64,000 nucleotides of DNA from Brassica napus. Its lineage: Eukaryota; Streptophyta; Magnoliopsida; Brassicales; Brassicaceae. A program made the translations under genes and the position numbers. The stretch spans positions 307,739-371,738 of the forward strand of contig NC_063451.1 of assembly GCF_020379485.1 (NCBI RefSeq). The letters run 5' to 3'. This document shows positions 46,313-56,772 of the stretch, one piece after another. How positions within the stretch are numbered: the first letter of the stretch is position 1; each line of letters begins with the position of its first letter. Below the pieces are notes generated by a model. That model was not told where the DNA came from, made no database searches, and saw nothing but the letters and a program-made list of their open reading frames with translations.

Positions 46313-49300
46313 TCAAAAACTTCTTGTGTCTTCTAGGATCATTTGATGGAGCCAACGAGGACTTCCAGAAGCGACGTATGATTGGACCCGAGAACCAGAT
46401 ATAACACTTTCTGCGATCGTCTTGGCCACCTTATTCTTTGGGTCCGACACATGAAATATAGTCCACTTCTCAAAGCAATAAAGGAGCTCCAAGATTTTCA
46501 GGATCAAAGATAAGAGAGTAGGACATCTGTAGGGGTTTAGTAAGGATTCACGAACTTCTACCGAGGAAGCTTCAAAGAAAACCTTCTTGTGGCGCAAGCC
46601 TCCCATTGCTTGAACAGCCCAAAGTAGGGATCTAAGGTCAGATTCCGTTTTAGAAGAAGAACCAAGGAGAGCCTGACGACTGTGGTGTAGGGATTTTCCT
46701 TGGCAATCTCTTACTATCCAACTAGAGCCGCTTATATGATCAGGTGCCTCCCAAGCCATACCTACATTACACTTGACAATATCAGCCGGAGGTTTTTCCC
46801 ACACATCATGGGGAGCGTTGGGAGAGGCCGTTGTCGTGTGTGGAGGATGGTCATTGGAGAGAAGCTGGTACCATATCTCAATTTCCTCCAGAGCTTTAGC
46901 GATTGTTGAATGAGTTGTGATGCGACTTCTTTCAAAGACTAGAGCGTTCCTCCCTTTCCAAAGACTCCAAAGAATCCAAGGAAAAGCTTTTAAATTGCTA
47001 TGATCACTCAGTTGCTTTTTAGATGCTGCCACCAAAAAATGAAGGTTAAGAAAAACAGAGGTTTGGGAGAAACCAGCTGGGGGAGGTTGAATTCCTGCTA
47101 GTCTCCAAGCTTCAACTGCAGTAGGACAGGTGAAGAGCACATGACATATCGTTTCCGATGCTTGACCACACGCCCGACAGGTTGAATCACTGCATAGGCC
47201 TCTTGACTGAAGTCTCTCGGCTACAGCTAAAGCTCCTGAAAGTGCTCTCCACAGGAAATGCCGAATTTTTGGAGAAGTTTTGAGTCTCCATATGCTCTTC
47301 CATAATTGTTTTTCCACTGGAGGTAAAGGCCGGTGATCTGGTGAGTTTGTTTCATGGAGAACAGTCAGCATTTTATACGCACTCTGCGTAGTGTAGATTC
47401 CGTTTTTCGTGAAACCCCACACATCTGAATCTTGTCTGTTTGAAGTTGGCTTGATTGTCAGTATCTTCAGTAAAAGTGTCAAAAACCTTTTGTGCATTCC
47501 ACACTTGGGTGTTTGGAAACCAGAGGTCTCTGACCTTGAGTGTAAGATCAACAATACTGTCCTGTTTATACATAGGAGGACGAGCTTCTTTCTCAAGTAA
47601 CCAGTTAGACGTCCAGACATTGGTCTGATCACCATCGCCAATAACACGGAGTAGACCTGACTTCAGAGCCTCTCTGCCGTGCAATATACTACGCCATATG
47701 AATGAGGGACGTGTACCAATACTTGCTTCCAAGAAGGAGGAGTTTTTAAAATACCGACTTTTCAAGACCCTTGCCATTAACGAGTTAGGCTGCGATAATA
47801 CTCTCCAAGCTTGTTTGCCAAGGAGAGCTTGGGTGAAGCGACCAATATCATGGAACCCAAGGCCCCCATCTTCTTTGTTTTTACATAGTGTGTCCCAAGC
47901 AACCCATGGCATTTTCTTCCTAGAAACTCCACTGCTCCACCAGAATTCTCTCATTGCGGAGGTTAGTTTTGTACAGAGATCTTTAGGCAATTTGTAGACT
48001 GACATTGCATATATCGGTAGCGCCAATCCAATGGAATTTAAGAGGATCTCTTTACCTCCGTGAGAGAGAGTTCTAGCAAACCATCCGTGCAATCTATGTT
48101 GGAGCTTCTCACGGATGTAGTTCAGGATGAGTTTCTTTGAGCCTTTAAAAACTTCAGGAAGGCCAAGATAAGTTCCTTCTCCTCCTTCTTTGTCAATCTT
48201 AAGAATCTGCTTGATATCCGCTTTCATTCCTTCTTCAACCTTATCACCAAAGATTATTGAAGACTTTGCAAGATTTATCTGTTGTCCAGAGGCGTCTCCA
48301 TAGAGTTTCAGGCAACGCTAAATCTCCATGCTTTCCAACAGGTCCGCTTTGCACATCAAAAGACTGTCGTCAGAAAACAATAGATGATGAACCGCTGGTC
48401 CATGTTTGTCAAGTTGAATGTCATTAAGACGTCCCTTTTCTCCCCCTTTATTCAGGACACTAACTAGTGCTTCAGCTGCCATGATGAAGATGAAAGGAGA
48501 CATGGGGTCCCCTTGCCTAATCCTACATTCTGGTCTAAAGAAACCATGTGTTCTTCAGTTCAGGAGGATTGTATAAGACACGGTAGTTACACATGCCATC
48601 ACCCAACAAACCCAACGACGGTCAAAACCCATTCTTTCCATCAGTGTTTCTAAGAAATTCCACTCTACACGATCATATGCCTTAGACATGTCCGTTTTTA
48701 CAGCCATGTATTGCTCATTGATCGATTTCTTAGTTCGCAAGCAGTGCACCATCTCATGTGCTACCACTATGTTGTCTGAGATCAAACGACCTGCAACAAA
48801 AGCGCCTTGTGTATCTGATATGATAGCATCCATGATCGGTTTCAATCTCGTAGATAGGAGCTTAGAGACTATCTTATATTGGACAGAGCAGAGGCTAATT
48901 GGTCGCATATCTTTCATAGACTCAGGTTTTGTGATCTTAGGAAGGAGGCAAAGTTGTGTGTGGTTCCAGCCGGCAGGTAAGGTAGACGTCAGAAAAAAAC
49001 TGCGAACCTCCTCTATGATTTGAGTACCCACAATGTGCCAGTAGTTCTTGTTGAAAACCCCGGTGATACCATCCTCCCCCGGTACGCTACTACCCTTGAC
49101 TGAGAAAGCTGCAGCTTTGATTTCCTCATCTGTGATCTCTTTTGTCAGCACTTCATTCATAGCAGGGGTTACACGGCTCTGAAAACCTTCAAAGAGAGTT
49201 TCTAAGTCTGTCGGGTTTGAGCTCATAAACAGCTCCTTGAAATATTCCACCGCTAGATGTCCTTTTGCACCCTCTGAAAAATGTTCTACACCCAAGTCAT

Positions 49301-50420
49301 CTTTCAACATAAGAATGTTGTTTCTGATCTTCTTGCCTTTAACAACATTGTGGAAATAAGATGTGTTTCGATCTCCTTCCCTAAGCCATTGTTCTCTACT
49401 TCTTTGTCTCCAATATCTCTCTTCCTCTTTGTGAGCCTCCGCCAACTCCATTCTTAACCTTTTCATGGACCTGACACTAGGGTAGGTTTTCGCAATTTCC
49501 TTCTCTAGGTCCGCATGAAGTTTCTGAATCTTTGAGAGGGAGTTGAAATGAACTTGTTTCTTCCAATGTGAAAGTTCCCTTCTACATTTGGAGAGTCTAT
49601 CCATAACAGAGGAAGCTGTCTGCGAGCGGTCTCCTTCCCAGCCACGGGCGATAGCCTCTTCTATACCAGCTTTGCCAACCATTCTCTTATCAAAGTAGAA
49701 ACGACCGTGACCTCTATCTTCTGGTTCTAACGAGAATGAAAGAACGATAGGCCTATGATCAGAGGGCCACATGTCGAGGTATTCCAAGTTAGAGCGTGGG
49801 AATAAACAGAACCAGCTATCATTACCGAAGCTGCGGTCTAGTCGACACTGGATCCAAATATTGTCTCTCCATCCTACCCAAGACAATACATTTCCAATCT
49901 TCCTCACTTCTTTTATCTTACCGTTTTCAACCATGTTTCGGAAGTCCCAAAACGTTGATTCCTGACGAGCAGGGCCACCAAGTTTCTCAGAGTTATCAAG
50001 AAGCTCGTTAACATCCCCAATGAGGATCCAAGCATTATCTCTAGCAACACCAATATTTTCCAGTCTCTCCCAGACGTGATGTCTATTTTCACGTACAGGA
50101 TCACCATAGACACATGTCAAGAAAAAATGAACCGAACCAAACTCAATTTTCAGGTCAATGATCCTCTTATCTGAAGACAAGATCTCAACCTTATAGCAAT
50201 CTTTCCAGAAGACTGGCAAACCACCACTCAAACCAATCGGAGCAACTGTGAACATTTTATTGTAACCTAACGTTTTCTGTAAACCAAGCACGTAAGGATC
50301 TTTTTGCTTAGTTTCAGAGAGAAACAAGAAATCCGGAAAATACTTTTTACGCATCTCCGTTAAACGACGAACTGCCTCGGTGTTTCCCGCCCCGCGACAG
50401 TTCCAACTCAATATGCTCAT
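46313..50420 (-). pseudogene. LINE ORF2: endonuclease, reverse transcriptase, RNase H-like, disrupted
   Basis: Endonuclease at the N-terminus (MSILSWNCRGAGNTEAVRRL, FLSETKQKD, WILIGDVNELLD, LDRSFGNDSW, PSDHRPIVL). The reverse transcriptase has GSSVPGEDGITGVF, RPISLCSVQYKIVSKLL, DTQGAFVAGRLISDN, MSKAYDRVEW and the catalytic LLFSDDSLL. The C-terminus has a zf-RVT Cys/His region (LQSRGLCSDSTCRACGQAS, CHVLFTCPTAVEAW) and an RNase H-like fold. Breaks: TGA 48557-48555, TAG 48320-48318, and a frameshift near 47440-47400. In the RNase H-like domain the first acidic residue is replaced (KCNVGMAW), as in some plant LINEs. Confidence 0.9.
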
Positions 50421-51799
50421 TGGGGAGACAGCAGCCTCAAATCGGAGGCCACCGTATCTTCTTTGGTTTTTTTGGATTTGTTACCTTGTGAAAGCTCTGT
50501 TTCCTCTGCTTTCCTCTTTGATGGACCAGAGTCTCCCTCTAGCTTGTCAGACACAACTTGATCCTTGTGCATCACGTTTTTGTTTGGTCTAACATGTCGA
50601 ACCCATGCAGGAGGACGTTGTCTAGATTTCTTCTTGTTCCTTAAGATCCCGGTAGAGGTGGAACCTAAGGCTCCAGCCGAAAACACCGTCGGACCCATCA
50701 GAACAGAGTGAGAATTATTACTTTCTCCAGAGGAAGATCCAGCTTGAGAAGCACGTGTATGATCACCACTCCTAGCTGACACTGCATGGCGAGATGGTTT
50801 ACCAACCAGGGGAAAACCCTCTGAGTGTGGCATATCATAGGAGAACACATGCCCTTTCTCCTTGTTCACCTCATGAGAGATCTTGGCCAACACAGTCGGG
50901 GTTTTATTTTTATCCTCTTCAATAGATTGTTGTACTCGAAGGATGCGTGCACGGCGCTCTGTTTCATCAGCATGAGAGATATACTGAAGAGCCATTGTTC
51001 TCTCTTCACCCTGTAGCTCTGGGAACAACGGGAGAAAGCCAGGCGGGCCTTCTAGGCGAGGAGCTTCATTTGTAGGTGATACCACTGCCCTGGGGATTTT
51101 ATCCTCTGTTTTCTGGTTAGACTTCTGAGTGCGCGACTTAATATAGGGGCATGCTGACTTTTCATGAGTCAATCTATGACAGCTAAAGCACCTTTTATGA
51201 ATCTTCTCATATTCATACTCAATGACCACAATTTCCTCAGACGGCAGAGTTAAATTCTTTGCCTCAAAGGCTGGGTTCGTTGCCGTGAATAAGACCTTCG
51301 CACGGATGTACTCTGTTTTCTGAGAGCTTTTAGAGTCATATGCTATCTCCTTCACGAAACCAACTTTAGATGCTAGTAAGTGCATCGTACCAATGGTGTA
51401 GTGGTTAATGGGGATGTTTCTTATGCGGATCCAGACCTCAAACGTGGAGAGGAAGTCTCTGGGAGGGGATGGGGTCCATCGTTCCATGACCAGTGTCCAG
51501 TGATTGTAGGACCATGGTCGATCATTCTGCACAGTTACTAGATCCTCCTCTCGTTGACAGACAAACTGGAAGCGATCTCGAATCAGAGCGATCCCTCGCA
51601 CTCTATCGTACAGGCGCCAGGCTTGGGGCATGTAGTCGATCATCCTAGCCATGTTCTGAGCCTCGGGGTTCAACAGACGTCCAAGGATACTGAGCGCGTT
51701 TTCATCAAAGACATGGTACTTCGGGTCGTCTGGGAGAACCATCGGTTCATCATCTTCCAAAGACATGGATCGAATTGCTTTGTGGAGTTTGTCTGCCAT
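50417..51799 (-). CDS. LINE ORF1 (DUF4283 / CCHC nucleic-acid-binding protein)
   Basis: RNA-binding partner protein of plant L1 elements. Start MADKLHKAIRSMSLEDDE at 51799; the frame is also open upstream, but this ATG matches how the family begins. The DUF4283 region includes RPWSYNHWTLVMERWTP and FEVWIRIRNIPINHYT. A zinc knuckle follows (CFSCHRLTHEKSACPY), then a Ser/Lys-rich C-terminus with basic patches. About 460 residues, no stop, ending 50417. It overlaps the ORF2 start at 50420 by a few bases, a common LINE arrangement. Confidence 0.88.
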   Translation of the reverse strand: MADKLHKAIRSMSLEDDEPMVLPDDPKYHVFDENALSILGRLLNPEAQNMARMIDYMPQAWRLYDRVRGIALIRDRFQFVCQREEDLVTVQNDRPWSYNHWTLVMERWTPSPPRDFLSTFEVWIRIRNIPINHYTIGTMHLLASKVGFVKEIAYDSKSSQKTEYIRAKVLFTATNPAFEAKNLTLPSEEIVVIEYEYEKIHKRCFSCHRLTHEKSACPYIKSRTQKSNQKTEDKIPRAVVSPTNEAPRLEGPPGFLPLFPELQGEERTMALQYISHADETERRARILRVQQSIEEDKNKTPTVLAKISHEVNKEKGHVFSYDMPHSEGFPLVGKPSRHAVSARSGDHTRASQAGSSSGESNNSHSVLMGPTVFSAGALGSTSTGILRNKKKSRQRPPAWVRHVRPNKNVMHKDQVVSDKLEGDSGPSKRKAEETELSQGNKSKKTKEDTVASDLRLLSPQ

Positions 51800-52205
51800 A
51801 TTCCACCAGAGATGAAAATCACGGAGGAGCTGCGGAGAGCTTTTTGGTAGTAGGTCAGCTAAGAAAAAGGAAGTTGTGCTATTATGAGTACAATATTCGG
51901 ATATGATTTTGAAGGAAAGCATCAATTATTGTTTAGAAAATGGAAAGAAATCAAAGTGAGGAGGGAAATGGGGTGAGAAGAAGAAAGAGTAGGGACCAAG
52001 AAAGGAAGTAGGAGAGTAATACGGGAGAGAAAAGGGAATTAAGGATATTAGAGAAAATAAGCACCAATTTGGAAAGGAGTAACTTTCCTTTGATATACCG
52101 TAGCTATAGAAGCCGGTAAAGAAGGTCTACTCGACAAGGAGAGACAGAAAAGGAAAGAGGGCGATTTCCGGTGGGGAGCAAAGTGAAATCACAACGTTTT
52201 TTGCT

Positions 52206-52220
52206 GAATATAGATATGTT
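52206..52220 (+). repeat. TSD of the LINE, right
   Basis: GAATATAGATATGTT, same as 46077-46091. Confidence 0.88.
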
Positions 52221-53036
52221 ATGATAGGATATTTCGTCAAAATAAACTTGGTTCGGTTCAATTCGGACATGCATAGCTTTAACAAACGCGTTAAAGCTTA
52301 TATGAAACGACACAACATCATGGGCAGTATGACCACTAACAACTGTGAACCATAACAGACATTCTGTGGGTTCCAAATGAATAAAAGTTTTTCTTTTGGT
52401 TAGGTGAGACCAAAGGGTTTTCTTATTAAAGGTTTATACGTAAGGTTCTTGGTCGACCAAAAAAAAAAACTCACCAAACCTTATATAGTGTCTATCTTTT
52501 GCCACGAAGCCTGACCATATATATCTCTTTTTTTACCGAACGTCGTCGATCAGAAGCTGCACGCATGCACCGTGGTTAAAGCTTATTTAAGTTGTTTGTT
52601 TCAAAAAAAAAGTTGTTTCAAAAAGACAATCGATGGTGACAAACGGTAAAATAAAACTTATTTTGGTAAAAGCAAGTGATATAGATTCACTTTCCATATT
52701 TTCAAAACAATATATTTTATTTTTCTTTGAATATTCTAGTACCCCGTTTGTTATCATTTATCAGACAGTCGTTACACCAGCTTTTGTTTAGAGTTGCGTA
52801 TAGAAAATGATAACCGAGTGGATGTCTTTTTGTGTGTGTGGTTAACAATCATGCAAATCTTAAACGTCATGTTTAGTCAATAGTAGTGGTCCACCTCTCT
52901 GATTTAGACCTCACAAAACCAGAGGTATTTCTTATAATCTCATAATGTAGTTTAACTAATCATTTTTAAAGTCTACAACTCTATATCTAATTAGTACTGA
53001 ACTCATCATATTACGTGAAATGTAATTAGTACTTAC
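52221..53036. other. RING-CH intron, between LINE and middle exon
   Basis: AT-rich intron sequence with an A-run after GGTCGACC at 52451-52471. No gene or recognisable element. Confidence 0.5.
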
Positions 53037-53165
53037 AAGGAGAGCCGAGTATCGACAACAAGAAGCGCCTCTGCCAGCATCAGAGTTGCATTCTTGAAAA
53101 TCTGATTCAGTTCTATCCACTAATCTTCTATTTCTTCTTCCTCCATTTTGTCTTAAGACTTTTAA
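53037..53165 (-). pseudogene. RING-CH gene, middle exon (5' part lost)
   Basis: QNGGRRNRRLVDRTESDFQ, then ECNSDAGRGASCCRYSALL, followed by donor GTAAGT (53036-53031). Upstream the family sequence expected after ICLQ is not seen, and LINE 3' sequence begins within a few dozen bases, so the exon seems truncated. Confidence 0.78.
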
Positions 53166-53185
53166 AAACTTATTTCTTGGCAAAA

Positions 53186-53347
53186 ATTAGATAAAAAACA
53201 AGAAAGTAAGTAGATTTTGAACTAGAGATGGTGGTCATCTAATCCAATGGGTCATTAGTCCTAAGAAATTCCTCTTTTGCTGTCTCGCAGTGATGGCATT
53301 CTTGATATCTCGGTCTATGAACTTGAACACCTGCTGCGGGGAGAGAT
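53186..53347 (-). mobile_element. LINE fragment, 3' part (split by the Tat element)
   Basis: On the minus strand reads PQQVFKFIDRDIKNAITARQ, KRNFLGLMTHWIR and a stop, the C-terminal end of a plant LINE ORF2. It continues from the piece at 61916-62085 when the LTR element is skipped. No clear poly(A) remains. Confidence 0.75.
53343..53347 (+). repeat. TSD of the Tat element, left (GAGAT)
   Basis: GAGAT directly before the LTR, same as 61916-61920. Confidence 0.9.
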
Positions 53348-54549
53348 TGTGGGAACCGAAATTCGCACTGTCGATTTCTGTTTAAATAAGGAAACTGGGA
53401 AAAACCTAATTTCCCAGAGGTCCCGGATATCTGTTAATACCACACGCCAAGCAATCAGAACACAATAATGACAACGATAAAGTATAAGAAATCGAAAAGA
53501 GAGCAAAGTAGATCTTATTCCGAATTCGCGTTTGAGCGTTACAACAAGGTAAGAGCCTGGGCTACGAGAGCTGTCGGCGAGATTCCTAGTTCTAAAACCC
53601 TAAGACGGCAATAACCTAGTTGAGTCGCAGCTCGAATAACAAAAACGGAAAAAAATGTCTAATTGCTCTAAGTGCTAAGTTCGCTCTGAAAAAGTCCTCC
53701 CTCATGCCTCTCGCCTAGGACCCCTTATATACTGACTCCAAGGTCGGTTTATGCCTTTCCTCTTCTGCCCTTAAGCCGTCATAGCATAAAAATGGAGATA
53801 TTCCATTTTTTCCGATCTTCGTAATTATCTTCAAAATTTCGTATTTATCAGCGGAAACTTGACATTTATCTTCCCTTGCGGACCAAGCTTAAACCGACAT
53901 GCGGTTTACGGGCTGTTGGGTAAGAAATCGTAAGTTGGGCCTCGAGTCGTGTCTTAGGTCCCTTTGGGCCGTCTCTCGACTCGAAGCGTTTATTATGGCT
54001 TCTTTCGATAAAGAATGAACTTTCCGCGGTTTTTACGGTAAAGTTTGATTGATAACTTAGAAATGGTGGAGAACATGAGATGGGTTCGCTACGGTATTCG
54101 GGAGATAGCATCGAAGGGTAGACGAGAATGCATGGACTGATGTCGTATCGACGTTTCGGAAGAGCTCGTAGCGACCGAACTTTGGTTCAAGTTTGGTCGC
54201 TACGTAGCGACCGAACTTTGGTTCGAGCTCGGTCGCTACGTAGCGACCGAGATCCGGCTCGAGCTCGGTCGCTACGTAGCGACCGAGCGGAATGGGCGTT
54301 TGGTCGCTATGTAGCGACTGAGCTTTGGCTCGAACTCGGTTGCTACGTAGCGACCGAGCGGAGCACGCGTTTGGTCACTGTGTAACGATCCTTCTCGAGC
54401 TCTTGTCCGATGATTCGCGTTTCTTCCGCAAAGGTTTTTCGTAAAGAAGAATATATTTCGAAAAAGTATTTGTCGGAGAAGTTTCCAACGTTTTTCTTCT
54501 TCGGTGATTTTGGACGTTAACTTCGTCGTAACCGTTTTCGACCCCAACA
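53348..54549 (-). repeat. 3' LTR of the Tat element
   Basis: 1202 bp, with a TATATAAG box on the minus strand at 53724-53731 and a palindrome array at 54165-54365. Confidence 0.92.
54165..54365. repeat. palindromic tandem repeats in the left Tat LTR
   Basis: Five copies and one half copy of the self-complementary GGTCGCTACGTAGCGACC, joined by short spacers such as GAACTTTGGTTCGAGCTC. The best copy extends to CTCGGTCGC...GCGACCGAG, 24 bp perfect. Spacing is about 35-42 bases. Confidence 0.93.
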
Positions 54550-54689
54550 TTTAGCCCCCAGCTCGTTAGAGTCGAGACTCTTGCGGGCGGTTTAACGATT
54601 TTGGCGAAGTTAGGCGTTTTGAACGAAGTTTACTTCAAATTCCGCGGAAGAGAATTCTCGAGAAACTTTTATTTAAAAAATATAAAATT

Positions 54690-54715
54690 CTGAGTCCCCA
54701 TTTCTATAAGTAGTG
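54690..54715 (+). promoter_or_regulatory. possible promoter of the antisense gene in the Tat element
   Basis: CTATAAGTAGTGAGC (about 54704-54718) on the plus strand lies about 95 bases before the start of the antisense reading frame and just inside the LTR. It resembles a TATA box with a suitable leader. Confidence 0.45.
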
Positions 54716-54800
54716 AGCTCTTGTCATTCATTTGCTTCACACCTTTCCTTCTTCAAACCTTCAAAAACTCTCTAGCTCCAAATCTCTCTTTTTTTTTAAC

Positions 54801-55962
54801 ATGTCTTCTTCCCACGGTGACAAGCGAAGTTCCGATGTGGAAATGGGCGAGGCTACATCTCCGGCGCCGATTCCGACTTCTCCCGTTGAAGCGCCGGCTT
54901 GCGTTGCCGATCATCTCTCCTTTCGAGAGAAATTAGTTCGTCGCCAAGCCGAGAAAGAAAAGGTTCGAGCCGGCGCCGAGTTACCGTCCTCTTCTGCACT
55001 GTCCATTGCTCCGGGTCATGGGACCGAGGGCGTAACTCCGCGAGATACGGGAACTCTCGCAGGCTCGGTTGTTCCGGATGCTTCGGCTTTACCTGCTCGA
55101 TCGTCCACGACTCCGATTCTCGTCGAAGATAAGGAGAGGGCCGCTGACTCTATGCCGCCTCCTCCGGCCAGGAAGGAGATCGTTCTAGCGCTGCACGCTC
55201 CTAGTGTTGTTCCGGTTACGCAGCCTAAGGGCCGGAAGAGGAAGTTTACCAAGGGCGGTGACGGGGAATCTTCCCAGCAAGGAGGCTCGAGCATAGCGTC
55301 GGGGCTTCGCGGAAAGGTTTGTCGCTCACTCACTTTCTTTGATCGTTGTATATTTTTCTAAAAGACAAAGAATCTCTAACTTTCTTCTTGTTTCGCAGTT
55401 CGTGTCGTTGATCGACGGGATGATCAGCGAGTGCGGTTCTGAGACCAGTCGTCTTGCCGGGGAGTTGTTGGAACTTCAGGGTAGATGGTCTGAAACCGAG
55501 GCCATGCTGACGGCTGTCAAGGGTTCTCACTCCGTGAAAGTGTCAAAACTTGAGATCGCGATAGGGGGGCTCGAGAGGGACCTCGGGAAGACGGCGAGTT
55601 CATTGCTCAAGGAGAAGAAAGCCAGGAAAGCCAAATCTTCGGAGGTTCGTCGTCTTCAGCGTCAGATTGAGAACGATGCAGGATTATTGAGCCGCGGGAT
55701 TCGAGAGGCCAAGGACGCTCTTAGTTCTGAGTTCCAAGCTTGCTTGGCGAAGATCTCCGCCTTTCTGGGCTCTCTCGAGTGCATTCGGAACATGGATTTA
55801 GCCTTGGCGACGATCGAGGGCGGGATGGCCATGGTTCAGTCGTTCCAAAGTGAGGGTCGGATGATGAGTTGTCGTCTCATATCCTTTTTCGATGTGAAAT
55901 GTTTTGTTCGAGATCTGTTTCGAGAGTTTTTCCGCGAGGTATCGACTTCTCGGGATATCTGA
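54801..55962 (+). CDS. antisense intron-containing gene of the Tat element, unknown function
   Basis: Plus-strand gene opposite to pol. Exon 1 54801-55316 starts MSSSHGDKRSSDVEMGEATS, is Pro/Ser/Ala-rich and has a basic patch QPKGRKRKFTKGG. GT-AG intron 55317-55398. Exon 2 from 55399 (FVSLIDGMISECGSETSRL) is a long charged helix (ELLELQGRWSETEAML, KEKKARKAKSSEVRRLQ) likely to form a coiled coil. The family-like part ends near VQSFQSEG at about 55855; the rest to the stop at 55960-55962 looks like run-on sequence, so the C-terminus is probably truncated. Similar reading frames are often annotated as plant gypsy-type transposon proteins. Function is unknown. Confidence 0.65.
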
Positions 55963-56700
55963 AGATGTCGAACATAAACATAGAGGCATGGTTTTGGGAT
56001 CTCGTATCTTTTGGATATCATGCCTTGAGATGTTAGAGACCAGTGCGCTGGGTTTAGGGCAAGACCTAGGTTTACTTTCGGTTTAAGATTTTGTGCGGTG
56101 ACTAGCCGGCTATCGATTTATCTGTCGCGATTTTAACCTGATTCGTACCGATTTAAAGTCCGCGATAGGTTCTCGGCTTATATGACTTGTTAGATACGAA
56201 TCGAGCATCTCTCCGGAGACAATTTTTAAGCCAACCGGAAGTGATGGACCAAATTTTCGGGTTTTTTTTTATAGCGCTATTATCCTTGTGTCGGATGTAC
56301 GAGAGTCATCTTCGTAAGATGGCTATGTCTGTTTAGGACGTTCAAGAGTTCGATGTGATCAGCACCGAACTTGGCAGCAAATGCCGTTGTTTAGAGTTTT
56401 TACGCAAGATATGTGTTAAGATGTTCATCATTTTTTGACGGAGTGTCCGTTTTCGTCGTTCGGAAGAAGTAATCCTTGAAGCATCTCTCGCGACGTCTCG
56501 CGATGCCAATGGCTGCTTCTTCCTAACGACTGATTTATTTTCGAAATTCGAAAATGTTTTCGCGGATAAAAGATAATTTTCTTGGTTGAGATGTGTCGGA
56601 AACATCGAAGGCGTGGTCGGATGTTTACGAGTTTGAGAGTATACGAGTATACGTATCCACTCCCCTCCCCCTTTTTGATGAGGGGGGGACAGCTGAATTT
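55963..56700. other. spacer between the antisense gene and pol of the Tat element
   Basis: No recognisable coding sequence; GC content falls and scattered short frames have no similarity I can see. It may include the decayed 3' end of the antisense gene. Confidence 0.45.
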
Positions 56701-56772
56701 GCCTTATGACAAACTGCCTACGTACTCCTTATGGAGATCAAGCCGTCTCGTAGTTCGGTGATTGCGAGTTGG

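Larger units (their letters stand above)
46092..52205 (-). mobile_element. full-length L1-type LINE
   Basis: About 6.1 kb on the minus strand. A 15-bp direct repeat GAATATAGATATGTT flanks it (46077-46091, 52206-52220). The 3' end is an A-run (T-run at 46090-46102 on the plus strand). A 5' UTR of about 400 bases, ORF1 and ORF2 are all present, so it is not 5'-truncated. ORF1 is open; ORF2 has two stops and a frameshift. It lies in an intron of the RING-CH gene in the same orientation. Confidence 0.92.

Noticed and set aside
54128..54385. Open frame across the Tat LTR (repeating RSLRSDR), also at 61521-61751
   Set aside because: Produced by the palindromic tandem repeat; the same units read open on the other strand.
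55016..55333. Minus-strand frame opposite the Tat antisense gene
   Set aside because: Shadow of the plus-strand exon, with no domain of its own.
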